A stretch of DNA of 53,838 nucleotides from Clostridia bacterium (GCA_017935905.1 JAGBGO010000039.1:1-53838), one strand, 5' to 3'. Positions 26,805 through 35,723 are shown, numbered from the stretch's first letter. Program-made: numbers and translations. Notes: a model not told the origin generated them from the sequence alone.

Positions 26805-27750
26805 GATCTTCCGTTCTTTCGCTGATAATATATCTGGGTCTTTCTTTCACTTCCATATAGATCTTGCCGATATATTCGCCGATAATGCCTAAGCAAATCA
26901 ACTGGATCGAAGAAAGCAGGCAAATGGCGGCAACAATGCTGGCCCAACCGGCCTCCGTAAAGCCCAATATCTTTGCAACGATTGCCCAAATCAAACCGAG
27001 AATGCTGACCACAGACATAAAGAAACCTAAGGAAGAAATCATCCGTAAAGGTTTCACGGAAAGGCTTGTAATGCCGTCAATGGCAAGGGCTAACATCTTC
27101 TTTAACGGATAATGGGTTTCGCCGGCGAAGCGCTCTTTTCGCTCATAGTACACGGAGCTGGACTTAAAGCCCACCAAGGGAACCATGCCTCGCAAGAATA
27201 AATTCACTTCTTTGAAATTGGCAAATTCCTTCAATACTTTTGCGGAAATCAAACGGTAGTCCGCGTGGTTAAATACCACTTCCGCGCCCATGGCATTCAA
27301 AAACTTGTAAAAACCTTCTGCGGTGGTGCGCTTAAAGAAGGTGTCCGTCTTGCGGCTGCTGCGCACGCCGTATACCACTTCGGAACCGGATAAATATTCC
27401 TGTACCATTTGTGTCATCACAGTAATATCATCTTGTCCGTCACAGTCGATTGAAATGGTAATATCACATCGGTCTTTGGACTCCATCAGGCCTGCCAACA
27501 CGGCGTTTTGATGGCCCCGATTCCGGCTTTGAGAAATACCGATATACGCGGGATTCTCCGTGGCAAACTGTTTAATGAGTGCCCAGGTATTATCTTTACT
27601 TCCGTCGTTTACAAACATAATTTTGCTCTCCGGAGAGATTAATCCTTCAGATTGCATGGACGTCAGTTGCTCCAAAAACAGCGGCGCCGTAATGGGCAAT
27701 ACTTTCTCTTCGTTATAGCAAGGAATTACAATATACAGAGTTGGTTTCAT
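26791..27750 (-). CDS. family 2 glycosyltransferase (GtrB/DPM1-like)
   Basis: This 319-residue enzyme has the GT2 start LYIVIPCYNEEKVLPITAPL, the donor-binding region IMFVNDGSKDNTW and the catalytic DxD-like SIDCDGQDD. It ends in two C-terminal transmembrane helices (ISSLGFFMSVVSILGLIWAI, IVAAICLLSSIQLICLGIIG) and the family EVKERPRYII tail. It transfers a sugar to a polyprenyl phosphate carrier at the membrane. A GGGAGC ribosome site precedes the ATG. Its upstream region is shared with feoA, and TTGATT-17-TAGTAT on the minus strand (27783-27811) is a plausible promoter. Confidence 0.9.
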   Translation of the reverse strand: MKPTLYIVIPCYNEEKVLPITAPLFLEQLTSMQSEGLISPESKIMFVNDGSKDNTWALIKQFATENPAYIGISQSRNRGHQNAVLAGLMESKDRCDITISIDCDGQDDITVMTQMVQEYLSGSEVVYGVRSSRKTDTFFKRTTAEGFYKFLNAMGAEVVFNHADYRLISAKVLKEFANFKEVNLFLRGMVPLVGFKSSSVYYERKERFAGETHYPLKKMLALAIDGITSLSVKPLRMISSLGFFMSVVSILGLIWAIVAKILGFTEAGWASIVAAICLLSSIQLICLGIIGEYIGKIYMEVKERPRYIISERTEDHEQK

Positions 27751-27866
27751 AGATAAGCGCTCCCGTCTTTATAAACATAAATATATACTACTATAATTTG
27801 TCCCGAAAATCAAGAATTTCATCCCGGGCATATTCTGTTTATAAGACGTTGCTTTCAGGAGGTCGT

Positions 27867-28094
27867 ATGTACCTTGATCAAATAGAACCGGGAGAAACCG
27901 GGATTGTAGAGAATTTGGCGTGGGTGGGTGACGTGGCCCGGCGCCTTCGAGATATTGGACTTGTAGAGGGGATGGAAATTACCTGTGTAGGGCGAAGCCC
28001 CTTGGGCGATCCTTCTGCTTATTTCATTTTGGGCAGCGTATTTGCCCTGCGCCGAGCGGATTGTCGGCGGATTGCGGTGAGGAGGTGCAGGTAA
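27867..28094 (+). CDS. feoA: ferrous iron transport accessory protein FeoA
   Basis: This 75-residue SH3-like protein begins MYLDQIEPGETGIVENL and contains RRLRDIGLVEGMEITCVGRS and PLGDPSAYFILGSVFALRR, the FeoA pattern. FeoA supports FeoB in Fe2+ uptake. AGGAGG precedes the ATG at 27867. Its TAA is followed after one base by the feoB ATG, so translation is coupled. Confidence 0.92.
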   Translation: MYLDQIEPGETGIVENLAWVGDVARRLRDIGLVEGMEITCVGRSPLGDPSAYFILGSVFALRRADCRRIAVRRCR

Positions 28095-28095
28095 A

Positions 28096-29910
28096 ATGGT
28101 AGAACGCCCGATACAGATTGCTTTTTGCGGCAATCCCAACGTTGGGAAAAGCACCCTTTTTAACGCCCTCACCGGCCTTCATCAACACACGGGAAACTGG
28201 CCCGGCAAGACTGTGGAAAGCAGCCTCGGCATCATGAAGGCAGGGGGGGAGACCTACCATTTAATCGATCTTCCGGGGACCTACTCGTTAGATGCCAGGT
28301 CGCCGGAGGAGACCGTTACCCGGGATTATATTTGCGGGGGAGCGGCGGATTTAATTGTGGTGGTGTGCGATGGCACGTGCCTTGCACGAAATTTAATTCT
28401 GGCACTGCAGGTGTTGCAAATCACCCGCCGCGTGGTGGTTTGTGTGAATTTAATGGATGAAGCCCGCAAGAAAGGCATTTCCATTGACTTGCAGCGGCTT
28501 TCCCGACTTTTGGGCGTTCCGGTGTTGGGGACGGAAGCACGCAAGCGCAGCTCGGTAAAAAAGCTGGAAAAATGCATCGTGGACAATATCTTCCAACCTG
28601 CCTCGGCACCGGTCCCGATCGATTCTCCGGTGGCGGAAAGTCAGCGCATTGCCGGTCTTGTGGAAACACGAACGCGCTCATTTTTACAAGAAAGAGATCG
28701 GAAAATCGACCGGGTGCTTACCCATAAAATTTGGGCATATCCCACCATGTTCCTTCTTTTGGCTGTTGTACTATGGCTCACCATTGAAGGGGCAAATTAT
28801 CCCTCTCAGTGGTTGGGCGCTTTCTTTCAAACGTGTCAGACGCTGCTTCGTAAAGGTCTTCAGGCGCTGCATGCCCCCTGGTGGCTTTCCGGCTTCCTGG
28901 TAGAAGGATGCGCCGCAACCCTTTTCCGGGTGGTGTCGGTAATGCTGCCACCTATGGCGATTTTCTTTCCTCTTTTTACTTTGTTGGAAGATTTTGGCTA
29001 CTTGCCCCGGGTGGCCTTTAATTTGGATCGCCCTTTTGCCCGGTGCGGCGCTTGCGGCAAACAGGCGTTGACCATGTGCATGGGTCTTGGATGCAATGCA
29101 TCCGCCATTGTGGGATGCCGGATTATTGATTCAAAACGGGAACGGATTCTTGCTATGCTCACCAATAACTTTATGCCTTGCAACGGCCGCTTTCCTTTGC
29201 TGATTACGTTGATTCCCTTAGTTTTTGTGGGCTTGCCGGCAGGAAATGGCGCGATGGGCGCTTTGATTCTGACCGGATTTATCCTTTTGGGTGTACTGAT
29301 GACATTTCTATGGTCGAAATTGCTGTCCTGTACCCTTTTGTCGGGCACGTCTGCGGCCTTTGTGCTGGAATTGCCGCCTTATCGAAAACCGGAATTTCTT
29401 CATACCATTGTGCGCTCTATTTTAGACCGGACTTTGCGCATATTGGGTCGTGCGGCTGCAGTGGCGGCGCCGGTGGGCGGCATTTTGTGGATCTTGGCCA
29501 ACGTGTTTGTAGGCGGGCGGTCTCTGCTTGCGTGGGGGAGTGTAGTTTTAGAACCGATCGGTACTATTTTCGGTATGGACGGCGTTATCTTATTGGCTTT
29601 TCTGCTGGCGCTTCCTGCCAATGAAATCGTGCTGCCCATTGCGCTGATGCTCTACACCCAAGGGGGTGGGCTTCCGCCGGAATTTTCTCCGGAGGCTACC
29701 CGTGCGCTGCTCCTGGAAAATGGCTGGACCTGGGTTACCGCCCTTTGTGTGATGACGTTTTGCTTGTTTCATTTTCCCTGCTCCACCGCACTTCTCACCA
29801 TTAAAAAAGAAAGCGGCAGCACCAAGTGGATGGTACTGGCCGCTATGATTCCCACCATTACGGGACTGATTTGTTGCTTGCTGATTCGCTTGGGGGCTTT
29901 ACTTTTCTAA
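28096..29910 (+). CDS. feoB: ferrous iron transporter FeoB
   Basis: This 604-residue membrane protein has an N-terminal G domain with G1 GNPNVGKSTLFNALTG, G3 DLPGTYSL and G4 NLMDE. A short GDI-like linker follows. From residue ~213 a transmembrane part has FeoB motifs such as FPLFTLLEDFGYLPRVAFNL, GLGCNASAIVGCR and LALPANEIVLPIALML. It imports Fe2+. It is shorter than E. coli FeoB (773) because the GDI linker and the C-terminal tail are reduced, as in some Clostridia. Its ATG is part of the word GTAAAATG, which also includes the feoA stop. The 3' end overlaps the convergent phosphatase gene by 12 nt. Confidence 0.93.
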   Translation: MVERPIQIAFCGNPNVGKSTLFNALTGLHQHTGNWPGKTVESSLGIMKAGGETYHLIDLPGTYSLDARSPEETVTRDYICGGAADLIVVVCDGTCLARNLILALQVLQITRRVVVCVNLMDEARKKGISIDLQRLSRLLGVPVLGTEARKRSSVKKLEKCIVDNIFQPASAPVPIDSPVAESQRIAGLVETRTRSFLQERDRKIDRVLTHKIWAYPTMFLLLAVVLWLTIEGANYPSQWLGAFFQTCQTLLRKGLQALHAPWWLSGFLVEGCAATLFRVVSVMLPPMAIFFPLFTLLEDFGYLPRVAFNLDRPFARCGACGKQALTMCMGLGCNASAIVGCRIIDSKRERILAMLTNNFMPCNGRFPLLITLIPLVFVGLPAGNGAMGALILTGFILLGVLMTFLWSKLLSCTLLSGTSAAFVLELPPYRKPEFLHTIVRSILDRTLRILGRAAAVAAPVGGILWILANVFVGGRSLLAWGSVVLEPIGTIFGMDGVILLAFLLALPANEIVLPIALMLYTQGGGLPPEFSPEATRALLLENGWTWVTALCVMTFCLFHFPCSTALLTIKKESGSTKWMVLAAMIPTITGLICCLLIRLGALLF

Positions 29911-32400
29911 TAAAATATTGCGAATGGCTTTGATTTCTGCTTGCGTTACGCCGGCTTCCAGTAAGTATCCTTCTACTTGCTTTTGGAAGCTGGCACCTTT
30001 CTTGGCGTACGATTCCAACCCGTCCATAAAGGCGGACATACTGGCATAAAGGTTACCGTGTACGGCAGGGGTGTAGCCTCCGGCGGTGGAATGCATAGAC
30101 ATTAAATAATCTCGCATAGCCGTTTCTTCATCGACCCCCAGTAAACCCAAAAGCAGCACGGCAACGGTGCCCGTACGGTCTCTGCCGATGGCACAGTGGA
30201 AAGCAACGGGATAATTTTCCTCTTTTGCAAGCACCTTGAATGCGTCCGCTACAACTTTGGCTTCTTCTTCCGGGAAAACCCCGGTATACCATTGGATGGC
30301 CGCTTGGATATGCTGCACTTCGTCCCCTAAAGGCGCCGTGGCAACGTCTCCGCTCTTTCCTCGAAGATCCAAATCCGTTTTGAGCCCAATGCCTTCAATT
30401 AACTCCGTCTTGCCACGTTTGGTAATGGAATCAAAGTTGGCGGAACGGTAAATCAGCCCTTGCTTGATGGGCGTGCCCTCTGTAGTGAGATAGCCGCCTA
30501 AGTCACGCATATTCCGAACGCCGTCGATTTTCAAATAGCGGGGCATTGCTTTTGTAGTGAAGGTTGCCACGGGTGACGTCTTCCCACCGGCTTCCACCTG
30601 CCAATAATACGTGGTGCCGGTCTCTAAGTTAAAAATTTCAAGTTCGTTCTTGGTGGTGGTATACTTGCGGGCATTCTTCATGGACGCATCTTTACTTACC
30701 TTAACGGTGTAGGTATCTTCCGGGCCCCTCCACCGAAGCAATACGCCCTTCGGGGTGCAAATTTCCGCATTGGCATAACTTGGGAAATTGTTTTGTATAA
30801 TGGCCGCATAAGGGGCGTTCATATACTGCACGATGGCGTCTGCGGTGATACACACGTCCTGGGCGCCGTCTGCAGGCGCCTGGGGTAAAATGGCGGATTG
30901 TGCAATCCCTTGGCTGTTCCAAATGACCACGTTTTCTAAGGTGAAAGCCGCTCCGGTATAGTCTTTGAATTTACGGTCTGCATAAGTTAATGAAACGCGA
31001 TATACACTGCTGCTATGGCCTTTTTGTTCCTTTATTTTAATGATAATGTTCTTGTTGCCGATTGCATCTGCCAGCACGTCTTTTGCCGTCTTGCCTTTAG
31101 ACAACCACAAAGATTGATCTGCAATTTTCGCCAGGGCTTCCGGCAGAGCCGTGACAATGGCTTCATTATACGGTTGATAAGTAAAATCTTTCTGAATATG
31201 TAAGATATAATTCTCGCTGTTGGTGACGGCACGCACGTACAAGGTGCAAGGGGTGCCGTCTGCCAGTGCATCGCCGTAATCCAAGTATCCGTTTAAGAAT
31301 ACTTTCTTAATCCCTTTCTTATTTAGTTCTTGGTGTTGTACAGAAAACCATTTTACCGGCGCCGTATACGCTGTACCTTGGGGTACGATGGCGTATTCGA
31401 TTTTTTTGAGCCCTTCTGCGCAGACAATCTTTCTGCCGGAGAGGGTGAGCATTCCGCTATCTGCGAAATCCGCTGCCCAGTTGGAATCCGTATCCTGGGT
31501 GGCGCCGTAGGGACTGCCAACGCTGGAAAGCCAGGTGCCGGTTACCTTGGGGAGTGTCTTTTGCGGGGAGGTATATTCCACCGTCTTGCCGGCAAGTTCT
31601 ACCCGAACTACGTAGGTGATAGAGCCTTCGTATTTTGTGGAATTTTGCAGGTAGGTGTCGCAAGACACGGTAATGGTGGCTTTGCAATTGACTTGGGTAA
31701 AATGTTCTTGAATCTTCTTCGCAATGGCTGTGACGGCGCCGCGTTCCCATTGTACCGGCTCGGTGATCTCTACGTCACAAAGGGATTGAGGATCGATGGT
31801 GAGGATCAGTTCCCGAATATAGAATGTGGCGTTGTTTTTGTTTCGCATCACCAGTTGGAAGGAACGCACGTATCCGTCATTATCCGCTACGTTTATAAAG
31901 TCCAGTTTGGTGTACGCCGTACGCCAATTGTTTTGGGCACCGCCTAAGAGCACGGTGTCGTTTTGGATGGTGCCTAATTCTGTATCGTCGGTGCGATAAA
32001 TGCGCACCGCACTCTCGGTTGCCTGTACGTTGGATTGGTACGTAATTTTCATGGATTGAATGGCATCGGCCTTCATAGGCGTAGATAGTTGCACCAGAAA
32101 ACCGCCGTGGGTGGTGTTGTGGACACGGTATGCTTTCTCACCGCCTATTTCCTGTATGCCGCACTTGTCACATGCAGTACAACTGTGAAAACCTTTGTTA
32201 GTCAGGCCGCTTAGTGTGTAAAGATTGGATGTTTGTGTAAAGTCCAATTTGAGGCTTTGGCGATATGATTCGCCTTCTGACGTCACCGTGACTGTTTCGC
32301 TTCCCTGGACGGGGGTTCTGGCCGCTTCTTTCGTATGGCAGGCAAAGAACGCAAGTACAGATAATATAACTGCAAATAGAATTCCAATCTTACGTTTCAT
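29899..32400 (-). CDS. secreted lipoprotein with C-terminal tyrosine phosphatase domain
   Basis: This is an 833-residue exported protein. Its N-terminus (MKRKIGILFAVILSVLAFFA then C) looks like a lipoprotein signal, with Cys about residue 21. Residues ~30-190 form a beta-rich domain with a small cysteine cluster, SCTACDKCGIQ. Several Ig/fibronectin-like beta domains follow, including an FnIII-type stretch, VLLRWRGPEDTYTVKVSKD ... LETGTTYYWQVEAGG. Residues ~590-833 are a tyrosine/serine phosphatase of the Y_phosphatase3 type: RNMRDLGGY, YRSANFDSITKRG and the P-loop HCAIGRDRTGT. The ATG at 32400 is spaced correctly from AAGGAG; an ATG two codons earlier is too close. It has its own promoter. 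An extracytoplasmic phosphatase is unusual; the target is unknown. Confidence 0.82.
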   Translation of the reverse strand: MKRKIGILFAVILSVLAFFACHTKEAARTPVQGSETVTVTSEGESYRQSLKLDFTQTSNLYTLSGLTNKGFHSCTACDKCGIQEIGGEKAYRVHNTTHGGFLVQLSTPMKADAIQSMKITYQSNVQATESAVRIYRTDDTELGTIQNDTVLLGGAQNNWRTAYTKLDFINVADNDGYVRSFQLVMRNKNNATFYIRELILTIDPQSLCDVEITEPVQWERGAVTAIAKKIQEHFTQVNCKATITVSCDTYLQNSTKYEGSITYVVRVELAGKTVEYTSPQKTLPKVTGTWLSSVGSPYGATQDTDSNWAADFADSGMLTLSGRKIVCAEGLKKIEYAIVPQGTAYTAPVKWFSVQHQELNKKGIKKVFLNGYLDYGDALADGTPCTLYVRAVTNSENYILHIQKDFTYQPYNEAIVTALPEALAKIADQSLWLSKGKTAKDVLADAIGNKNIIIKIKEQKGHSSSVYRVSLTYADRKFKDYTGAAFTLENVVIWNSQGIAQSAILPQAPADGAQDVCITADAIVQYMNAPYAAIIQNNFPSYANAEICTPKGVLLRWRGPEDTYTVKVSKDASMKNARKYTTTKNELEIFNLETGTTYYWQVEAGGKTSPVATFTTKAMPRYLKIDGVRNMRDLGGYLTTEGTPIKQGLIYRSANFDSITKRGKTELIEGIGLKTDLDLRGKSGDVATAPLGDEVQHIQAAIQWYTGVFPEEEAKVVADAFKVLAKEENYPVAFHCAIGRDRTGTVAVLLLGLLGVDEETAMRDYLMSMHSTAGGYTPAVHGNLYASMSAFMDGLESYAKKGASFQKQVEGYLLEAGVTQAEIKAIRNILLEK

Positions 32401-32432
32401 AGGCATTGTCTCCTTGCTGGGTTGCTGCGTGT

Positions 32433-32461
32433 ATTATAGCTAAAAGGTTGTGATTGGTCAA
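32433..32461 (-). promoter_or_regulatory. promoter for the lipoprotein phosphatase gene
   Basis: On the minus strand TTGACC (32461-32456) and TATAAT (32438-32433) are separated by 17 nt, about 30 nt before the ribosome site. Confidence 0.75.
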
Positions 32462-32498
32462 CGGGTTCAACTGGATGTTTGTTTTGTTCAAGGGTCGC

Positions 32499-32671
32499 TT
32501 TGGGCAATAAAGCTAATTTTTCAGGGCTACTGCCCAAGGGTTGGGCAGTAGAACACATTTAATTGCGCCTATGCCCAAAAAGAATTCAATTTGGCGGGGA
32601 AATGTCTGATTTTCAATAAATTTCCAAAAATTTTGGGCAACAGGAACAAAAAAGAGGTCCTATTGCCCAAA
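32499..32671. repeat. three-hairpin TTGGGCA/TGCCCAA repeat element, copy 1
   Basis: Six copies of one word alternate in orientation: TTTGGGCAAT 32499, TGCCCAA 32531, TTGGGCA 32541, TGCCCAA 32572, TTTTGGGCAA 32631 and TTGCCCAA 32663. Each forward/inverted pair is about 30 nt apart, giving three long-loop hairpins. The second and third words also form a compact 11-bp hairpin with a 3-nt loop (32528-32551). The same order and spacing recur at 42257-42431. It fills the gap between dapB and the promoter at 32433. No gene is visible in the gap. Confidence 0.75.
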
Positions 32672-32700
32672 CACTCAAATTTTCAGTATATAATATGATT

Positions 32701-33495
32701 TCACCCGATCAAATCGTCCATATTGTACATGCCGGGGCCTTTGCCTTTCATAAACATAGCGGCCCGAACGGCACCATCTGCGAAAACGCTTCTGGACATA
32801 GCCTTGTGGTTGATTTCAATCACTTCGTTGTTCCCGGCGAAAATAACTTCGTGATCGCCTACGATATTGCCGCCTCGCACGGCGCTGATGCCGATTTCGT
32901 TGTGGCCTCTCTTGGCCGATCTGGAATGGCGGTCATAAATATAGCTGTATTTATTGGCGTCCGCTTGGTTAATAGCATCTGCAAGGGCAAGGGCTGTTCC
33001 GGAAGGCGCATCCAACTTTTGATTGTGATGGCGCTCTACGATTTCTATATCAAAATCGTCGCCTAAAAAGGCGGCAGCCCGACGGATTAAATCCTTCACC
33101 AAACAAATTCCTACCGACATATTGGCGGAGCGGAACAGGGCGACTTTCGAAGACTGTTCATTGATATAAGCCAGATCTTTCTGACTGATACCCGTTGTAG
33201 CGATAATGGCGGGTGTGCCGGTCTTCACGGCATAATCCACCACGCTGCGCACCGCGGAAAAATGAGAGAAGTCAATAATCACGTCGCCTTTTGGCGCGTC
33301 TGCCGGGATTTGGTCGAAAGAGGCGTACACGGGAAAATCGTCACCGGATTTTCCAAAAGGATCCACACCGAAGGCAATCTTACAAATCTTGCTTTCTTGA
33401 TTATGTACAGCATCTTTGTTGTATTTCTCTTTAACCAATTGGGCAATGACTTGTCCCATACGGCCTTGGCAACCACTTAAAATAATATTGGTCAT
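32701..33495 (-). CDS. dapB: 4-hydroxy-tetrahydrodipicolinate reductase
   Basis: This 264-residue enzyme reduces hydroxy-tetrahydrodipicolinate with NAD(P)H in lysine/diaminopimelate synthesis. It has the Rossmann motif NIILSGCQGRMGQVIAQLV, VIIDFSHFSA, ATTGISQKDL, SANMSVG and the catalytic EIVERHHNQKLDAPSGTA (His and Lys). The ATG at 33495 follows AAAGGACG. It lies downstream of dapA, separated by an intrinsic-terminator-like hairpin (33527-33565). Confidence 0.95.
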   Translation of the reverse strand: MTNIILSGCQGRMGQVIAQLVKEKYNKDAVHNQESKICKIAFGVDPFGKSGDDFPVYASFDQIPADAPKGDVIIDFSHFSAVRSVVDYAVKTGTPAIIATTGISQKDLAYINEQSSKVALFRSANMSVGICLVKDLIRRAAAFLGDDFDIEIVERHHNQKLDAPSGTALALADAINQADANKYSYIYDRHSRSAKRGHNEIGISAVRGGNIVGDHEVIFAGNNEVIEINHKAMSRSVFADGAVRAAMFMKGKGPGMYNMDDLIG

Positions 33496-33526
33496 TTTCT
33501 TTCGTCCTTTCTGATCCTTCATCGGT

Positions 33527-33565
33527 AAAATAAAAGAAAGACGGGTCTTGTGCGCCGTCTTTCTT
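33527..33565 (-). terminator. terminator between dapA and dapB
   Basis: On the minus strand, AAGAAAGACGG and CCGTCTTTCTT (33565-33555 and 33544-33534) form 11 perfect pairs around a 10-nt loop, followed by TTTTATTTTACC. It should stop part of the transcripts before dapB. Confidence 0.7.
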
Positions 33566-33580
33566 GCTTGACTTGTTTTC

Positions 33581-34468
33581 TTAAGCCTGGAATTCCCGAA
33601 TAGCTTTCTCTAACTTCGCCCGGTTCTCTGGCTGCATATCGCAAAGCGGCATACGGCAACCGCCTACGTTGTAACCCATAATGTTCAGCGCTTCCTTTAC
33701 GGGAATGGGATTTACTTCGCAGAACAGTGCCTTTACCAGTTTCTGACACTTGGATTGGAGTTCCCAAGAACCTGCCACGTCTCCTGCCAAGTACTTCGCT
33801 ACGATATCGTGCATCACTTGGGGGAAAATGTTGGATACTACGGAAATTACACCGCAAGCGCCTGCGCCCATCATCAAGGAAACTTGACCGTCCTCGCCGG
33901 AATAAATATTCAGTTCATCCCCACAAGCGGCCTTTACGTCGGAAACCTGATTCAGGTTGCATTCTTTAATTGCGTTTACGTTGGGAATCTTACAGAGTTT
34001 CTCCAACGTATCCGGATTGATATTCATACCGGTTCTTCCCGGTACGTTGTACAAAATCACCGGAATGGAAACGCTTTCGCAGATTGCGCTAAAATGTCCG
34101 ATCAAACCGGCTTGCGTGGTTTTGTTGTAGTAGGGGGTTACGGAAAGCAATCCGTCTGCGCCTAATTCTTCAGCTTTCTGACTTAATTTAATGGCGTGAC
34201 GGGTTTCGTTACTGCCTGCACCTGCAATGACCGGAATACGACCTGCGGTTTTCTTAACCGCGTATTCGATTACGGACAAATGCTCTTCGTCCGGCATAGT
34301 GGAAGCCTCTCCGGTGGTTCCGCAAATAATGATTGCGTCTGTACCGCCCTGGATTTGGAATTCAATCAACTCGCCTAATTTATCATAGTCAACAACTTCG
34401 CGATCAACGCCCTTAAAAGGTGTTACGATTGCAACACCGGCACCTTTGAAAATCGGTGTCTTTGCCAT
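33581..34468 (-). CDS. dapA: 4-hydroxy-tetrahydrodipicolinate synthase
   Basis: This 295-residue class I aldolase condenses pyruvate with aspartate semialdehyde, the first committed step to diaminopimelate and lysine. Visible motifs are AIIICGTTGEASTMPDEEHL (Thr pair), VILYNVPGRTGMNINPDTL (catalytic Tyr and Arg) and NAIKECNLNQ with the Schiff-base Lys. GAAAGGAG precedes the ATG. It follows asd after 22 nt. Confidence 0.96.
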   Translation of the reverse strand: MAKTPIFKGAGVAIVTPFKGVDREVVDYDKLGELIEFQIQGGTDAIIICGTTGEASTMPDEEHLSVIEYAVKKTAGRIPVIAGAGSNETRHAIKLSQKAEELGADGLLSVTPYYNKTTQAGLIGHFSAICESVSIPVILYNVPGRTGMNINPDTLEKLCKIPNVNAIKECNLNQVSDVKAACGDELNIYSGEDGQVSLMMGAGACGVISVVSNIFPQVMHDIVAKYLAGDVAGSWELQSKCQKLVKALFCEVNPIPVKEALNIMGYNVGGCRMPLCDMQPENRAKLEKAIREFQA

Positions 34469-34490
34469 ACTATCAATCTCCTTTCAGAAA

Positions 34491-35576
34491 TTAATCCATG
34501 TAGCCTTCTTTGCAAAGAAGTTCTGCCATCAGTACGCCGCCGCCTGCTGCACCGCGAATGGTGTTGTGGGACAGACATACAAACTTAATATCATACTGCG
34601 TATCGGGACGAAGATGGCCGATGGAAACGCCCATACCGTTCTCCCGCATACGGTCCAAACCGGTCTGAGGACGGTTATCTTCTTCGAAATACTTTAGGAA
34701 CTGCTTAGGTGCACTGGGAAGCTCCAACTCCTGTGCGCGGCCCTTGTAATTGTTCCAAATGTCGATGATTTCTTTCATCTCGGGAAGCTTCTTATCAAAA
34801 CTTGCAAATACGGCACCCATGTGACCGTCGGAAGCGGGAACACGGATACATTGCGCTGTGAAAGAAGGGCTGGTCGCAGACACGATTCTGTCTCCCTCTA
34901 CTTTACCGAACAACTTCAAAGGCTCCTGTTCAGACTTCTCTTCTTCGCCGCCGATGTACGGAATTACGTTGTCAACCATTTCCGGCCAAGTTGCAAACGT
35001 CTTGCCGGCACCGGAAATTGCCTGGTAGGTACATACCAAAACTTTGGAAAGCCCAAACTCACGCAAGGGGTGAAGGGCAGGTACGTAGCTCTGCAAAGAA
35101 CAGTTGGACTTAACGGCAATGAAACCTCTCTTGGTGCCAAGACGCTTTCTCTGCGCCTCAATAACTTTCGCATGCTCCGGGTTGATCTCCGGCACGATCA
35201 TGGGAACGTCTGGCGTAAAACGGTGTGCGCTGTTATTAGAAATAACCGGGCACTCTAACTTTGCATAAGTTTCTTCCAAAGCCTTGATTTCGTCTTTCTT
35301 CATATCGACTGCACAGAAAACGAAATCTACGGTCTCGGCAATTTTCTTTGCATCCGCCACTGCGTCTGCAACGATCATCTTGCGGTAACGCTCCGGAATG
35401 GGCACGGCCATAGACCACTTAGGACCGATGGCTTCTTCGTAAGGCTTTCCGGCGGAGCGGCTGCTGGCTGCAAGCACTGTCACGTTAAACCAAGGGTGAT
35501 TCTCCAAAAGTAGCAGGAAACGCTGTCCCACCATACCGGTTGCACCGATAACACCAACATTGTACTTTTCTTTCAT
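34491..35576 (-). CDS. asd: aspartate-semialdehyde dehydrogenase
   Basis: This 361-residue enzyme reduces aspartyl phosphate to the semialdehyde. It shows VGVIGATGMVGQRFLLLLEN, SNNSAHRF, the nucleophile region IAVKSNCSLQSYVPALHPL (Cys), YQAISGAGKTF and RVPASDGHMGAVFA (His). These features place it in the fungal/archaeal-type Asd subgroup rather than the E. coli type. The ATG at 35576 is chosen by spacing from GGAAAGGA; an ATG four codons earlier overlaps that site. First gene of asd-dapA-dapB. Confidence 0.94.
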   Translation of the reverse strand: MKEKYNVGVIGATGMVGQRFLLLLENHPWFNVTVLAASSRSAGKPYEEAIGPKWSMAVPIPERYRKMIVADAVADAKKIAETVDFVFCAVDMKKDEIKALEETYAKLECPVISNNSAHRFTPDVPMIVPEINPEHAKVIEAQRKRLGTKRGFIAVKSNCSLQSYVPALHPLREFGLSKVLVCTYQAISGAGKTFATWPEMVDNVIPYIGGEEEKSEQEPLKLFGKVEGDRIVSATSPSFTAQCIRVPASDGHMGAVFASFDKKLPEMKEIIDIWNNYKGRAQELELPSAPKQFLKYFEEDNRPQTGLDRMRENGMGVSIGHLRPDTQYDIKFVCLSHNTIRGAAGGGVLMAELLCKEGYMD

Positions 35577-35653
35577 AACTCTATTCATTCCTTTCCGGCA
35601 GTTCGAAACACCGTCAAAATATCTTATGCAGTGTACGCAAATTGCGTCAATTA

Positions 35654-35681
35654 ATAATAACACGCTCATAGGAAAAGTCAA
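35654..35681 (-). promoter_or_regulatory. promoter of the asd-dapA-dapB operon
   Basis: On the minus strand TTGACT (35681-35676) and TATTAT (35659-35654) are 16 nt apart. About 80 nt of leader follows without a recognisable lysine riboswitch. Confidence 0.6.
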
Positions 35682-35699
35682 GAGAAAACCTGCATAGAA

Positions 35700-35723
35700 T
35701 ATAATGAATGAATGTGTTATAAT
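35700..35723 (+). promoter_or_regulatory. tandem -10 boxes before the PspA-like gene
   Basis: Two TATAAT hexamers occur at 35700-35705 and 35718-35723, both without clear -35 boxes. The second would start transcription within about 5 nt of the ATG at 35735, giving a nearly leaderless mRNA. Confidence 0.5.

Noticed and set aside
35577..35653. Lysine riboswitch in the asd leader
   Set aside because: The ~80-nt leader is too short for the ~170-nt lysine aptamer and shows none of its core motifs.
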